Below, piece after piece: positions 45,909 through 55,051 of a DNA stretch of 64,000 bases. This DNA is from Methylomonas montana. Lineage in GTDB: Bacteria > Pseudomonadota > Gammaproteobacteria > Methylococcales > Methylomonadaceae. A program made the position numbers and the translations under genes. The notes below the pieces were generated by a model, which was given only the letters and a program-made list of their open reading frames with translations, searched no databases and was not told the DNA's origin. How positions within the stretch are numbered: the stretch's first letter is position 1; each line of letters starts with the position of its first letter. The DNA is taken from NCBI RefSeq assembly GCF_030490285.1, contig NZ_CP129884.1, positions 992,001 through 1,056,000 on the forward strand, in the 5' to 3' direction.

Positions 45909-47978
45909 TTATAGAAGCTTGTTTGCTAATGGTAACTGAATCATGAAGGTTGTGCCTTGGCCTGTTTGGCTGTCGACACGAATATGGCCGGCTTGCTTGA
46001 GAATATAGTCCCGAGCTTCATAAGCGCCAATGCCCATGCCGGCATTGCCTTTTGTGGTGTCAAATGGCTTGAATAAGCGTTCGGCGATAAATTGTTGATC
46101 CATGCCGGTGCCGTTATCGATGATTTTGATCACAGCATAGTCATGGTTTTTTGTTAATTCAAGCTTAACCCAACCCTCTTTACCGGTTGTGGCATCTTGG
46201 GCGTTTTGCAGTAAATTTGTCAGAATATTGCTGAGCTTGATTTTGTCCGCTGTAATCACGCAGTCATCAATATCGATGGTTAATTGTATGGCTGGCGTGC
46301 CAATATGTTGTTGGGCAATATCGCTAACCAACTCCACTAGGTTGACGAAAGTGGTGGCTCTGGCGTTAGTTTCGCCCTGTTTTAATTGGTCGACGATGTG
46401 GTGCATTTTTTTGACGACGTTATTGAGCGTGTCGATGGTATCGTCGAAGAAATCGGGATTATGCTTATGTTTTTCGGCATTTCTAACAATCAACGAAATT
46501 TGGGCAACCAGGTTTTTCAAATCGTGCACCAGATAGGCCGATAGGCGATGGTAGGTTTCAAATTGGCGATTGTTGGCAAGCTCTTCACTGGCTTTGTTGA
46601 GCGCAAGTGCGTTGGCAAGTTGCATGCCGACTGTTTTTAATAGGTCGTGATCTTCCCAATCAAGTTTTCTGGGGACTCTAGCTTGGGTGAGCACGACGAA
46701 AGCTTCGAGTCGATTCAGGTGAAATAGGGGTACAATTAGCCAAACCTGACTATCTTCATAGCACCAGGGAGACAAATCTATGTCGTCGTAAACTTCGGGG
46801 GCATGAGCAAGTTCAAAAAAATCGATTACCCATTGCTTGTTCGCTAGATAGAGAGGTAGTTCGTCTATGTTGCGCAAGTACTCGATTTCTTGAGGCGTTA
46901 GTTTCAGATTTTGCTCGGCGGCTAAAAAAAAATGACCTTGATCATTTTTTAACCATAAACCTCCGCCTGCACTTTCGACAAGTTCGGTTAACGTGGTGAT
47001 TATGAATCCCTTTAATTCCTCCAAGGATTCAAGTTTAGCAAGGGCTTTGCTGATTTTTAGCCACTCTTCGCGATAATCGTAACTGTAGTGGAAAAAATGT
47101 TTGCTGAAGTAGACCTTGATTAATGCTCTGATTTTGCCGGAAGTGAAAGGGGTAATAAGCAGGAGAATGGCGAGGAAAATAAATAGTGTCTGAGCGGCTT
47201 CGCCCCATTCAGCATTTGCATTTTTGATATAAAAACCGGCGAAAGACATCAGAATTAAGTAGATGCCGCAGCCAAACAAAATGGTTGTATAAAAAATAGT
47301 TTTGCGGGGTGTTGTCAGTTCTGCATTGTCGCTGTTAAGCTTCAAGCGGCTTGATGTAATTGCTAGAAACGGGGTCATCAGTGCGTTGATTACGCCGCGT
47401 GACTGCCATAGAGCGAAATCTAATGTATTAAATAGTAGCGATTTACTATAAACCAGTAAATCTACAGCAAATAGGGTGCCAAGGCTTATGCAAAGGAACT
47501 TTAGGTTCCAGCGTTGCTTCAAAGGGGTGCTGCGATAGAGTTGTTCAACTAAAATAAGCCCGAAAACCGCAAATATGACGTGAGAAGCAAAGCGTGGGTC
47601 AACGTCCAGTGTGTCTCTAATCAAAGCTAGAGAGTTTGGAAAAGTTTCTATAATAAGTACCGAGGCTATAAATAGAATGGCGATAACGCTGATTTTGGAT
47701 TTAAATATCTGCTTGTAGTTGTTATGTCGTTGTTTGGATAGTAGCGCGCTGACTTGAAAAAACCATGCAGCATTGCGGATGGTCTCGTACGTGAGAGTGT
47801 CGGCAAAGAAAAAATGGCTGTTTTTCGTTGCGATTATCACGCTTGCTGACCATATCAGTGAGCAAAAAACTGCTACGATGAATGGGAAGTGACGGTTTTT
47901 CTTAATACAAGCAAATAACAATAAAAGGCTATAAGCAACAGTGGCACTTAAGTAGCTGAAATATATGTAGCTTTCCAT
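45909..47978 (-). CDS. prsK: PrsK, membrane sensor kinase of the PEP-CTERM system
   Basis: A 689-residue histidine kinase. About nine hydrophobic helices fill residues 1-285, then a GAF-like domain (310-460), the dimerisation helix with SAYLVHDLKNLVAQ (phospho-acceptor His) and an ATPase domain with NLLQNAQDATTG, IIDNGTGMD and GMGIGAYEARD. This is the standard PrsK architecture. It is the first gene of the prsKR pair and divergent from the cNMP-binding gene at 48078. The signal sensed by its membrane part is unknown. AT-rich, like the downstream EPS genes. Confidence 0.94.
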   Translation of the reverse strand: MESYIYFSYLSATVAYSLLLLFACIKKNRHFPFIVAVFCSLIWSASVIIATKNSHFFFADTLTYETIRNAAWFFQVSALLSKQRHNNYKQIFKSKISVIAILFIASVLIIETFPNSLALIRDTLDVDPRFASHVIFAVFGLILVEQLYRSTPLKQRWNLKFLCISLGTLFAVDLLVYSKSLLFNTLDFALWQSRGVINALMTPFLAITSSRLKLNSDNAELTTPRKTIFYTTILFGCGIYLILMSFAGFYIKNANAEWGEAAQTLFIFLAILLLITPFTSGKIRALIKVYFSKHFFHYSYDYREEWLKISKALAKLESLEELKGFIITTLTELVESAGGGLWLKNDQGHFFLAAEQNLKLTPQEIEYLRNIDELPLYLANKQWVIDFFELAHAPEVYDDIDLSPWCYEDSQVWLIVPLFHLNRLEAFVVLTQARVPRKLDWEDHDLLKTVGMQLANALALNKASEELANNRQFETYHRLSAYLVHDLKNLVAQISLIVRNAEKHKHNPDFFDDTIDTLNNVVKKMHHIVDQLKQGETNARATTFVNLVELVSDIAQQHIGTPAIQLTIDIDDCVITADKIKLSNILTNLLQNAQDATTGKEGWVKLELTKNHDYAVIKIIDNGTGMDQQFIAERLFKPFDTTKGNAGMGIGAYEARDYILKQAGHIRVDSQTGQGTTFMIQLPLANKLL

Positions 47979-48077
47979 GTTGTATTGATTTGTTTACGGA
48001 GTTAATAAGGTTGCTTCATATTATAACGACCATAAACACGGTAGGCCGACTGCTTTATTTTGTAAATTTGGGCGGAC

Positions 48078-48551
48078 ATGAAACATCTATTTAGTGATTT
48101 GTTAGCTAATACACCGTTCACCGAAGGTGTCAGTTGGAAACGATATCGAGTGAGTGCGGGTGAGACGATTGTGCAAAAAGGTGATGAAGGGAAGACTTTG
48201 TTTTTCCTTGAAGAGGGAGTGGTTAGAGTGTTAGGAGGGGCAGAGTTGGATGGTCATCGCCGTATAAGCCCGGGCTTGTGCGATTTGGAGGCGGGTGCTA
48301 TTTTTGGGGACGTCTGCTTATATGAGGCGAAGGAAAGAACTGCCTCGGTTGTTTCGTTGACTGATGTTTGTTTGCTGGAAGTTCGCAGCGATATGCTAAG
48401 TGTCTATTTGGATGATCATCCCGTGCAGGGATATCTTTTTTTGAAGGCGCTGTTTCAAGCTATGTCGAACCGGCTAGGGCTCGCAAACGATCGTATCGAA
48501 CATTTGTTGGCGTGGGGGATTAAGGCTCATGATATCGACAAGTACTTATAG
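48078..48551 (+). CDS. Cyclic-nucleotide-binding domain protein
   Basis: A 157-residue protein consisting only of a Crp-type cNMP-binding beta-barrel: GETIVQKGDEGKTLFFLEEGVVRVL near 30-55, GLCDLEAGAIFGDVCLYEAKERTASVVSLTD near 75-108. The canonical phosphate-binding (F)GE...RxA motif appears as FGDVCLYEAKERTAS, so nucleotide binding is possible. There is no DNA-binding domain. It is 28 bases upstream of an acyltransferase gene and probably co-transcribed, perhaps as its regulatory subunit (inference). Confidence 0.87.
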   Translation: MKHLFSDLLANTPFTEGVSWKRYRVSAGETIVQKGDEGKTLFFLEEGVVRVLGGAELDGHRRISPGLCDLEAGAIFGDVCLYEAKERTASVVSLTDVCLLEVRSDMLSVYLDDHPVQGYLFLKALFQAMSNRLGLANDRIEHLLAWGIKAHDIDKYL

Positions 48552-48579
48552 ATAAACATGTCTTTGAGAGAGAAAAACA

Positions 48580-49317
48580 ATGGATGCTGTGCATAAGCCA
48601 TCGTTGACGGAAAGTTTCAGTCACTATTTTAAGGTGGATATTGCCGAGAGTGCTGCTCAAAAGGAACAGGTCTTTCAGATCAGATATCGGGTTTATTGTG
48701 AGGAGTTCAAATATGAGTCCGTCGAGCATTTTTCTGATCAGCGTGAGATTGATGATTACGATGAATACTCACGGCATTGTTTGATAACACATCGTCAAAC
48801 GGGGATGCCGGCCGGCTGTGTAAGGTTGGTGCCGGCCATTGGTGTCAGGGAAAAAAAGCCATTACCTTTGGAAAAATATTGTAGAGAGAGTCTTGATCAG
48901 CAATTAATAGACAATTTGATGCTTGAGAGGAGCTCCGTATGCGAAATATCTCGATTGGCGGTTGACGGTGCATTTCGCCGACGAACTGGCGAGACTTTGA
49001 CACGCTTTGGTGAAATTAATGGCTTACAATTCTCGCCCCAGGAGCAAAGGACTTTTTCGTCGATTGCTGTTGCCTGTTTTTTTGCGGCGACAGTGCTGAC
49101 CGAATTAGATAGCCGTACCAATGTGTTTGCGATGATGGAGCCTTTTCTGCCGAGAATGATGCATAGATCGGGGATCGATTTTCAGCGAGTCGGTAAAGAT
49201 ATTGATTATCATGGAATACGAGCACCCTATTTTATTACCACGCAAGCAGTTTTAGATAGTATGCATCCTGATTTGCGTGAGTTATACCAGTGGATTAAAG
49301 AAAGCATTGTTAAATAG
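48580..49317 (+). CDS. XrtA/PEP-CTERM-associated N-acyltransferase (second copy)
   Basis: A 245-residue LuxI-like acyltransferase: QKEQVFQIRYRVYCEEFKYE near 25-44, QREIDDYDEYSRHCLI near 50, PAGCVRLVPAIG, VCEISRLAVDGAFRRR near 130. It shares the layout of the gene at 43717 (RYRVYCxE, ExSRL) with clear divergence. The family is annotated as exosortase-associated acyltransferase, likely an N-acyl-amino-acid synthase. It follows the cNMP-binding gene by 28 bases and precedes prsT by 84 bases. Confidence 0.88.
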   Translation: MDAVHKPSLTESFSHYFKVDIAESAAQKEQVFQIRYRVYCEEFKYESVEHFSDQREIDDYDEYSRHCLITHRQTGMPAGCVRLVPAIGVREKKPLPLEKYCRESLDQQLIDNLMLERSSVCEISRLAVDGAFRRRTGETLTRFGEINGLQFSPQEQRTFSSIAVACFFAATVLTELDSRTNVFAMMEPFLPRMMHRSGIDFQRVGKDIDYHGIRAPYFITTQAVLDSMHPDLRELYQWIKESIVK

Positions 49318-49401
49318 TTTAACTTCTAATTGGTATGTGTTTTTAGTTTTTGTGGCTTTTAAGTGCTAAATAAATATGTTTTTGGAGTGTGATGAGTGTT
49401 A

Positions 49402-51819
49402 ATGCGGCAGACTAAGACAAATCGAAATAAAATAGCAAGCATTGCGTGTGGTGTGGTGTTATTAATAGGTTGTAATTCTCCTGAAGACGCGGCTCTGGAT
49501 CATTTTCAGAAAGGTAAGGAGTTGTTTGAAAAAGGCGAGTTTGATAGAGCTTTTCTTGAATTAAAGTCGTCCAATCAGGATGATGATAAGCGTGGTGAGA
49601 CTTATTACTACATGGCTTTATTAGATGAGAAGGCTAATAATATTAAGTCGATGCGACAAAATTTAATTAGGGCCTTAGAGCTGGAGCCGAATTTAATAGA
49701 TGCTAGAATAAAGCTGGGGAAAATAGATATTCTTTTTGGTGATTTTGAAAAAGCCTTAGATCAGGCCGAAGCTGTCTTGAAGGCTGATTCGAGCAGCGTG
49801 GATGCGCAGCTGCTTAAAGCGTCTGTGTATATTAGACAAGCAAAGAAAGATCAGGCGGACGAAATAGTTAATGGGGTTTTAAAGGTCAATCCGGATAATA
49901 TTGATGCGTTAGCAATAAGTGCGGCGATATATTATGAGAGGGACGATAAATCCAAGGCATTAGCTTTAGTGGAAAAAATTATAGAAAAAGATAATAAGAA
50001 TTTGCCGGCTCGGTTGTTTAAAATTAGGATAAATGCGGCACAAAACAACATTGACAGCGTGGTAGAGGGCTACAAAGAACTTATAGAGCTATATCCGGAT
50101 AATAGTAATTTTAAGTTGAGTTTGGCTTCGATTTATTCTATGACTAATAAGCTGGATTTGGCAGAGGCTTTATTGCGAGAAAGAGTCGATAAAGAAAAGG
50201 ATAATGTTGAGTCTTTAATTGTATTGCTTGAGTTTTTAAACGCTAAGGCTAAAGATCGTGTAATTAGCGAATATGAGAGCATGCTTGGTCACTATCAAAA
50301 ACAAGCCAATTTATTGTTGGAATTGTCAAAATGGATGGTGGCCTCTGCGTATCCGGAAGTGGCAAAAAAAGGTTTACAGCAGGTTGTCGAATTAGAAAAA
50401 AATAGCGATACCGGCTTAGCGGCGCAAACTATACTTGCGGAGATGGCATTAGCTAACAAACAATACGATACGGTCGAGAGTGCGTTAGGAAGTATTCTTG
50501 GTGCAAACTCTGAGTTCATTCAGGCAAATCTGCTTAAAGCGCGCTTGCTATTAGTGCAAAATAAAACAGATGAGGCAATTGAGTTACTTAATAAGCTTAT
50601 TTGGAGCAAGAAGAGTGCAGACGATGTTTATTCGTTACTTGGGCAGGCGTATCTGGTAAAGAAAGATCGTAAATTGGCCGATAAGAACTTTAAACAAGCA
50701 TTGGAAGCAAACCCTGCCAATATGGGCGCTTTCATTCAGGTTTACGGCAGTTATTTGCAAGCCGGTCAAAGAGAAACTGCACGACAATATTTGGAAAAGG
50801 CACTGGCGGTAAAGCCGAATCAAACTTTATTTCTTATCAATAAGGCCGAGTTAGATATTCTAGAGAAAAAATGGGACGATGCCCAAAATGTTGTGCAGCG
50901 TGTAGCGTTATTTTCAAAAGACAAAGCTGTACCTTTATATTTGCAGGCTAATGTTTTTCAAGGCAAGAAAAAATATGTGGAAGCCATTGCTTTGTACGAC
51001 AAAGTGCTTCAGGATTTTCCTGGGCATTTAAATTCGATGATTAATTTAGCGAGGAGTTATGAGGCGCTTGGAGGGCGTAATAAAGCGGTTGTATATCTAG
51101 AGGCTCATCATAATAAGCATCCCGATGATTTATCTATCGTTGGAGTTTTGACGGATCTTTATTTGGCTGATAAAGATTATGGTAAAGCAAAAAAAATATT
51201 GACTGATCATATTAAGCGTTTGCCAAAATCAGTTGCAGCGTATCTTGCTTTGGCTAGGATTGAAGCTATCGTAAACAATAATATGTTGGCAGCGAAAAAC
51301 GTCTATTTGGAAGGGTTGAAAGTCAATCAGGATGATCCGCAAATATTGATGGCTTTAGCTGGTTTATATGAGAAAATTAATGACAAGGACAGTGCTAGAA
51401 AACTCTATGAAAATTTACTTGCCAAGTCTCCTGATAACAATTTGGCTAATAATAATTTAGCCTCTTTATTGATAGATTCTAATAATGCTGAAGATATCAA
51501 TAAAGGGTTGCAGTTGGTGGAGAAGTTTAAAGACTCAGAGAATGCTTATTTTCAAGATACCTATGCTTGGGGTTTGGTTAAAGCAGGTAACGCTCCTGAG
51601 GGGCTAAAATTGCTAGAGTCTTTAGTTCTTAAGGAGCCTAAGTTGCCAGAGTTTAGATATCATTTAGGTATTGCTCATTACAATAGCGGTAATAAGGCAA
51701 CAGCAATATCAGAGTTGAAACAGGCTATTGCTTTGTCAGAAAAGCAGAAGCGGGATTTTTCCGGTAAAGATGATGCAAAGAAAAAGCTACAAGAAATAGA
51801 TCATTCTGCAAATAAATGA
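49402..51819 (+). CDS. prsT: PrsT, TPR-repeat lipoprotein of the PEP-CTERM system
   Basis: An 805-residue lipoprotein from ATG 49402 (a GTG two codons earlier is possible; TGGAGTG precedes). The signal peptide ends in lipobox LLIGC. The rest is a train of tetratricopeptide repeats from about residue 35 to 790 (recurrent A..A.yl...G....A), an assembly scaffold of the periplasm. PrsT is a fixed companion of XrtA exopolysaccharide loci, and it leads the AT-rich export block. Length is somewhat below the usual 900. Confidence 0.92.
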   Translation: MRQTKTNRNKIASIACGVVLLIGCNSPEDAALDHFQKGKELFEKGEFDRAFLELKSSNQDDDKRGETYYYMALLDEKANNIKSMRQNLIRALELEPNLIDARIKLGKIDILFGDFEKALDQAEAVLKADSSSVDAQLLKASVYIRQAKKDQADEIVNGVLKVNPDNIDALAISAAIYYERDDKSKALALVEKIIEKDNKNLPARLFKIRINAAQNNIDSVVEGYKELIELYPDNSNFKLSLASIYSMTNKLDLAEALLRERVDKEKDNVESLIVLLEFLNAKAKDRVISEYESMLGHYQKQANLLLELSKWMVASAYPEVAKKGLQQVVELEKNSDTGLAAQTILAEMALANKQYDTVESALGSILGANSEFIQANLLKARLLLVQNKTDEAIELLNKLIWSKKSADDVYSLLGQAYLVKKDRKLADKNFKQALEANPANMGAFIQVYGSYLQAGQRETARQYLEKALAVKPNQTLFLINKAELDILEKKWDDAQNVVQRVALFSKDKAVPLYLQANVFQGKKKYVEAIALYDKVLQDFPGHLNSMINLARSYEALGGRNKAVVYLEAHHNKHPDDLSIVGVLTDLYLADKDYGKAKKILTDHIKRLPKSVAAYLALARIEAIVNNNMLAAKNVYLEGLKVNQDDPQILMALAGLYEKINDKDSARKLYENLLAKSPDNNLANNNLASLLIDSNNAEDINKGLQLVEKFKDSENAYFQDTYAWGLVKAGNAPEGLKLLESLVLKEPKLPEFRYHLGIAHYNSGNKATAISELKQAIALSEKQKRDFSGKDDAKKKLQEIDHSANK

Positions 51820-51835
51820 GTGGATTTTATATAAT

Positions 51836-52516
51836 ATGATTATATTAATAATGAATAGATTATTTTGTCGATGGATGTTAATTATAGGTTTGTTAGGATT
51901 GTTTGGCTGTTCACAACCTTTGTTGGAGGACGTGCAGCAAGCTTCAGATTACACTTATCAAATAGGCCCGGGGGATAGTGTAAATATATTTGTATGGGGA
52001 AATCCAGAATTATCCACTTCTGCCACTGTCAGGCCTGATGGCAAGATAACAGTACCTCTGGTGGAAGAATTGTTAGCAAGTGGCAAGACACCTTTTGAAT
52101 TGGCTCGTGATATTGAAAAGGTCTTAGCAACCTATGTCAAAAGTCCTCAAGTAGTTGTTATGGTTGGTGGCTTTAAGGGAGTTAGCACTCAGCAAATTAA
52201 GGTTATCGGCAGAATTGGTGGCGGTAGTAGTGGGGGTTCGGCTGGCGGTGGCGGTGGCGGTGGCGGTGGCGGCGTTGGACGTTATCAGGGCCAGTCAATT
52301 CCCTACGAGAGAGGGATGACTCTTCTCGATGTCATTATAAAGATTGGTCTAAATCAGTATGCTGATGGCAACAGAGCTAGTGTTATCCGGAATGTTAGTG
52401 GTGACCTGAAGTCGTTTGGTGTCAGGATCGATGATTTAATTGACAATGTCGATTTATCCGCGAACGTTTTAATGATGCCCGGCGATATTTTGATTATCCC
52501 TGATGCTTATTTCTAG
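51836..52516 (+). CDS. Polysaccharide export lipoprotein (Wza-like, XrtA type)
   Basis: A 226-residue outer-membrane export protein. The signal peptide carries lipobox LFGC, and the polysaccharide export domain YTYQIGPGDSVNIFVWGNPELS is at about 40-60 with VRPDGKITVPLVEELLASGKT following. A SLBB-like domain is interrupted by a run of about 20 glycines and serines (about 128-150), then IPYERGMTLLDVIIKIG. It is the outer-membrane exit of the polymer. It is preceded by prsT (16 bases) and followed by the chain-length gene. Confidence 0.92.
   Translation: MIILIMNRLFCRWMLIIGLLGLFGCSQPLLEDVQQASDYTYQIGPGDSVNIFVWGNPELSTSATVRPDGKITVPLVEELLASGKTPFELARDIEKVLATYVKSPQVVVMVGGFKGVSTQQIKVIGRIGGGSSGGSAGGGGGGGGGGVGRYQGQSIPYERGMTLLDVIIKIGLNQYADGNRASVIRNVSGDLKSFGVRIDDLIDNVDLSANVLMMPGDILIIPDAYF
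52243..52274 (+). repeat. Glycine-coding GGTGGC hexanucleotide repeat
   Basis: Tandem GGCGGT/GGTGGC units encoding polyglycine inside the export lipoprotein. Gain or loss of units changes length by two glycines without a frameshift. Confidence 0.8.
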
Positions 52517-52597
52517 AGATTTACAGAAATTATTATGTGGGTTATGTGTTGAGCGGCATTTTTGCCAAATTTAGAATAGAACCGATGGTCTGTTAAT

Positions 52598-54133
52598 ATG
52601 CAGCAAGATCTTTCCGAAGTTTATTTTTACGTAAAAGGAACTCTAAAATATAAGCGCCTAGCGATTGTTTTCGCCTTAGTTGTTTGTGTGGGGGCGTGGT
52701 CTTATATTTTTTTGATGCCTGATAAGTTCGAGTCAAGAGCAAAAGTTCATATAGATTCAGCTACGGTCATCAGGCCTTTAATGAGAGGTATGGTTGTCGA
52801 ACCAGACGTATCGGCGCTGATTAGAATTATTCAGCAACTGATGTTTACTCGACCTAACTTGGAAAAAATTGTCGAATTATCACTGCTAAGTCGGTCGCAA
52901 GAAGGCGCGGTTGCCAAAACGGAATTAATCGAAAATTTGAAGAGAGATATTACGATTGCCGGAGGGCGAGGTGATATATTCGATATTGCATTTACCTCTC
53001 AAGATCCTGAGACTGCTAAAAGCGTAGTGCAGGCTGTCCTAACTGTTTTTTCCGAACAAGCCGAAGGAAAGGCATTAGCGGATGCCAGCGATGCGCAGCG
53101 ATTTATTGAGCAGCAAATACGTGATTACGAAATAAGATTGCAAGATGCTGAAAAAGCAAAAGAAGAATTTAAAAGAACAAATATGGATTTGCTAAATGGA
53201 TCTGATCAATTCCAAAGTCTACAGCAAATGAAAGAACAATATCAAGATGCCAATACGGCTCTTCAGCAAGCCATTTCGAGGCGGGATGTATTAGCTGAGC
53301 AAGTCTCTGAAATTCAGGAATCGGATGAAGATTGGGGGATAACTGTATCGACACAGAATTTGTCGACTGACAATGCCAGGATAGAATCGTTAAAAGATAA
53401 ACGTACCGAACTTTTACTTAAATATACTGAACGTCATCCGGAAATTATTGAAATAGATAAACTGATTGATACGCTAAAAAAACAAGAGGATCTAGCTAAA
53501 AGCGACAAGGCTGAAGCAAAGGATGAGTCGGAAACCACTATTGGTGCGGAAAAAATGACTAATCCGTATGTACAGGCGTTAAAAATGGGATTTGATAACG
53601 CTCAGGCTGAAGTTGCATCTAGCCAGACTCTGGTTGAGTCAATTCGTAACAGGATAAGCAAGCTTGAAGAGGGCTTGAACGAAAGGTTGACTATCGAAAC
53701 AGAGATGAAAAATTTGAATAGGGATTATGAAACGATCAGTGGCAAATATGCAGAGTTATTAGATAGGCGTGAGCAAGCGCACATCACCGAGCGGGTGGAC
53801 GATCAGACGTCTAGGCTTAAGTTTAAAGTTGCAGATCCGCCCAGTAAACCCGATAAGCCGAGTTTTCCGAATAGAAAACTATTTTATTCATTGGCTTTGT
53901 TGGCGAGCGTTTTAGCCGGTTTAGGTGTGGCTTTTTTGGTTTATTTTATACGACCTGTATTTATGTCTGCTAGGCAAGTAAGGTTAGTGACAGGGCTTCC
54001 TTCCTTGGGTAGTGTTTCTCTTACGTCTCAAGGTATAAATCAGATTAATAATATTGACTGGTTGCTTGTGTGGACTTTTCTGGTTCTGATGAGTAGTTAT
54101 ATTGGTGTTATGGTATTTGAGATACTCAAATAG
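52598..54133 (+). CDS. XrtA-system chain-length determinant (Wzz/BcsC-like coiled-coil protein)
   Basis: A 511-residue inner-membrane polysaccharide co-polymerase. Membrane helices at about 20-42 and 425-450 (a further hydrophobic stretch at 490-508) enclose a long periplasmic coiled coil (150-400). N-terminal YFYVKGTLKYKRLA and the second-helix motif KFKVADPPSKPDKPSFPNRKL, a typical Pro-rich PCP motif, are clear. It works with the tyrosine kinase at 54158. Eighty-one bases separate it from the export gene. Confidence 0.92.
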   Translation: MQQDLSEVYFYVKGTLKYKRLAIVFALVVCVGAWSYIFLMPDKFESRAKVHIDSATVIRPLMRGMVVEPDVSALIRIIQQLMFTRPNLEKIVELSLLSRSQEGAVAKTELIENLKRDITIAGGRGDIFDIAFTSQDPETAKSVVQAVLTVFSEQAEGKALADASDAQRFIEQQIRDYEIRLQDAEKAKEEFKRTNMDLLNGSDQFQSLQQMKEQYQDANTALQQAISRRDVLAEQVSEIQESDEDWGITVSTQNLSTDNARIESLKDKRTELLLKYTERHPEIIEIDKLIDTLKKQEDLAKSDKAEAKDESETTIGAEKMTNPYVQALKMGFDNAQAEVASSQTLVESIRNRISKLEEGLNERLTIETEMKNLNRDYETISGKYAELLDRREQAHITERVDDQTSRLKFKVADPPSKPDKPSFPNRKLFYSLALLASVLAGLGVAFLVYFIRPVFMSARQVRLVTGLPSLGSVSLTSQGINQINNIDWLLVWTFLVLMSSYIGVMVFEILK

Positions 54134-54157
54134 AGCTGGATTTAAACAGGTATAAAT

Positions 54158-55051
54158 ATGAGCATTATAGAAAACGCGCTCAAAAAGGCCGGAAGCAAGG
54201 GGTTGGTTATCCAGGATAATCACGAAAACTCTTCCGCTAACTTGAAAAGTGCGGTTGGAGTGGGTGACGTTGGGGTAAATAAGCTGAGCGATACCTCTGT
54301 AGGCTCTTCATCGGAGCGACAGGTTGTTATAGATTGGCGTAATTTAGCAGAAAGCGGATTTATAAATAATAATAATGCGAAGTCTCAATTGGCGGAAGAG
54401 TTTAGAGTTATCAAAAGGCCGCTCGTAAATAATATACAGGGGGCCGAAAATAATGGGATTAATCGCTCTAATCTCATTTTAATTTGTAGCAGTTTGCCAG
54501 GCGAAGGGAAGACTTTTGTCTCAATTAATTTGGCGTTAAGTATTGCCAATGAAAGAGACAAAAGTGTCTTATTGATAGACGCTGATGTTGAGAAGCCCAG
54601 CATATCAAAGCAGTTAGGAGTAGAAAGTCCGCTTGGGTTAATAGAATATTTGGAGGATGATAAGGTTAATTTTTCTGATATTTTGTTAAAAACCGATTTA
54701 CCTAATTTGAGTATTATAACTGCTGGAAAAAGACATAAATATTCTACTGAGTTGCTATCAAGTCAACGGATGTATTTGTTTGCAGAGGAAGTGAGTCGCC
54801 GATATAAAGACCGTATTGTGATTTTTGATTCCCCCCCACTGTTAGTGGCAACACAAGCGCAAATATTGGCTGAGTTAGTCGGGCAAGTTGTATTGGTAAT
54901 TGCAGCGGAGGTTACTCCACAAAGCGTTGTTAATGAATCGGTTGCAAAATTGAGTAACTGTGATGTGGTTATGACTCTATTAAATAAAACTCGAAAAGAG
55001 ATAGATATATACGGTCATAATTACGGTTATGGAAAATATGGACATTTGTGA
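54158..55051 (+). CDS. XrtA-associated tyrosine autokinase (CpsD/CapB type)
   Basis: A 297-residue bacterial tyrosine kinase. N-terminal MSIIENALKKA motif, Walker A SSLPGEGKTFVSINLALS near 112, Walker A' LLIDADVEKPSISKQLG near 139, Walker B VIFDSPPLL near 222. The tail HNYGYGKYGH carries the clustered tyrosines that are autophosphorylated. It regulates polymerisation through the chain-length determinant. Its 3' end overlaps the barrel gene by 23 bases. Confidence 0.93.
   Translation: MSIIENALKKAGSKGLVIQDNHENSSANLKSAVGVGDVGVNKLSDTSVGSSSERQVVIDWRNLAESGFINNNNAKSQLAEEFRVIKRPLVNNIQGAENNGINRSNLILICSSLPGEGKTFVSINLALSIANERDKSVLLIDADVEKPSISKQLGVESPLGLIEYLEDDKVNFSDILLKTDLPNLSIITAGKRHKYSTELLSSQRMYLFAEEVSRRYKDRIVIFDSPPLLVATQAQILAELVGQVVLVIAAEVTPQSVVNESVAKLSNCDVVMTLLNKTRKEIDIYGHNYGYGKYGHL

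Noticed and set aside
48040-48053. GG-N10-GC string before the cNMP-binding gene
   Set aside because: Spacing fits sigma-54 but the flanking -24/-12 bases are poor (GGTA, CTGC), and no enhancer-like repeat is nearby.
51820-52597. Sigma-54 promoters for PrsR inside the EPS block
   Set aside because: No GG-N10-GC with good flanks found before prsT, the export or the chain-length gene.
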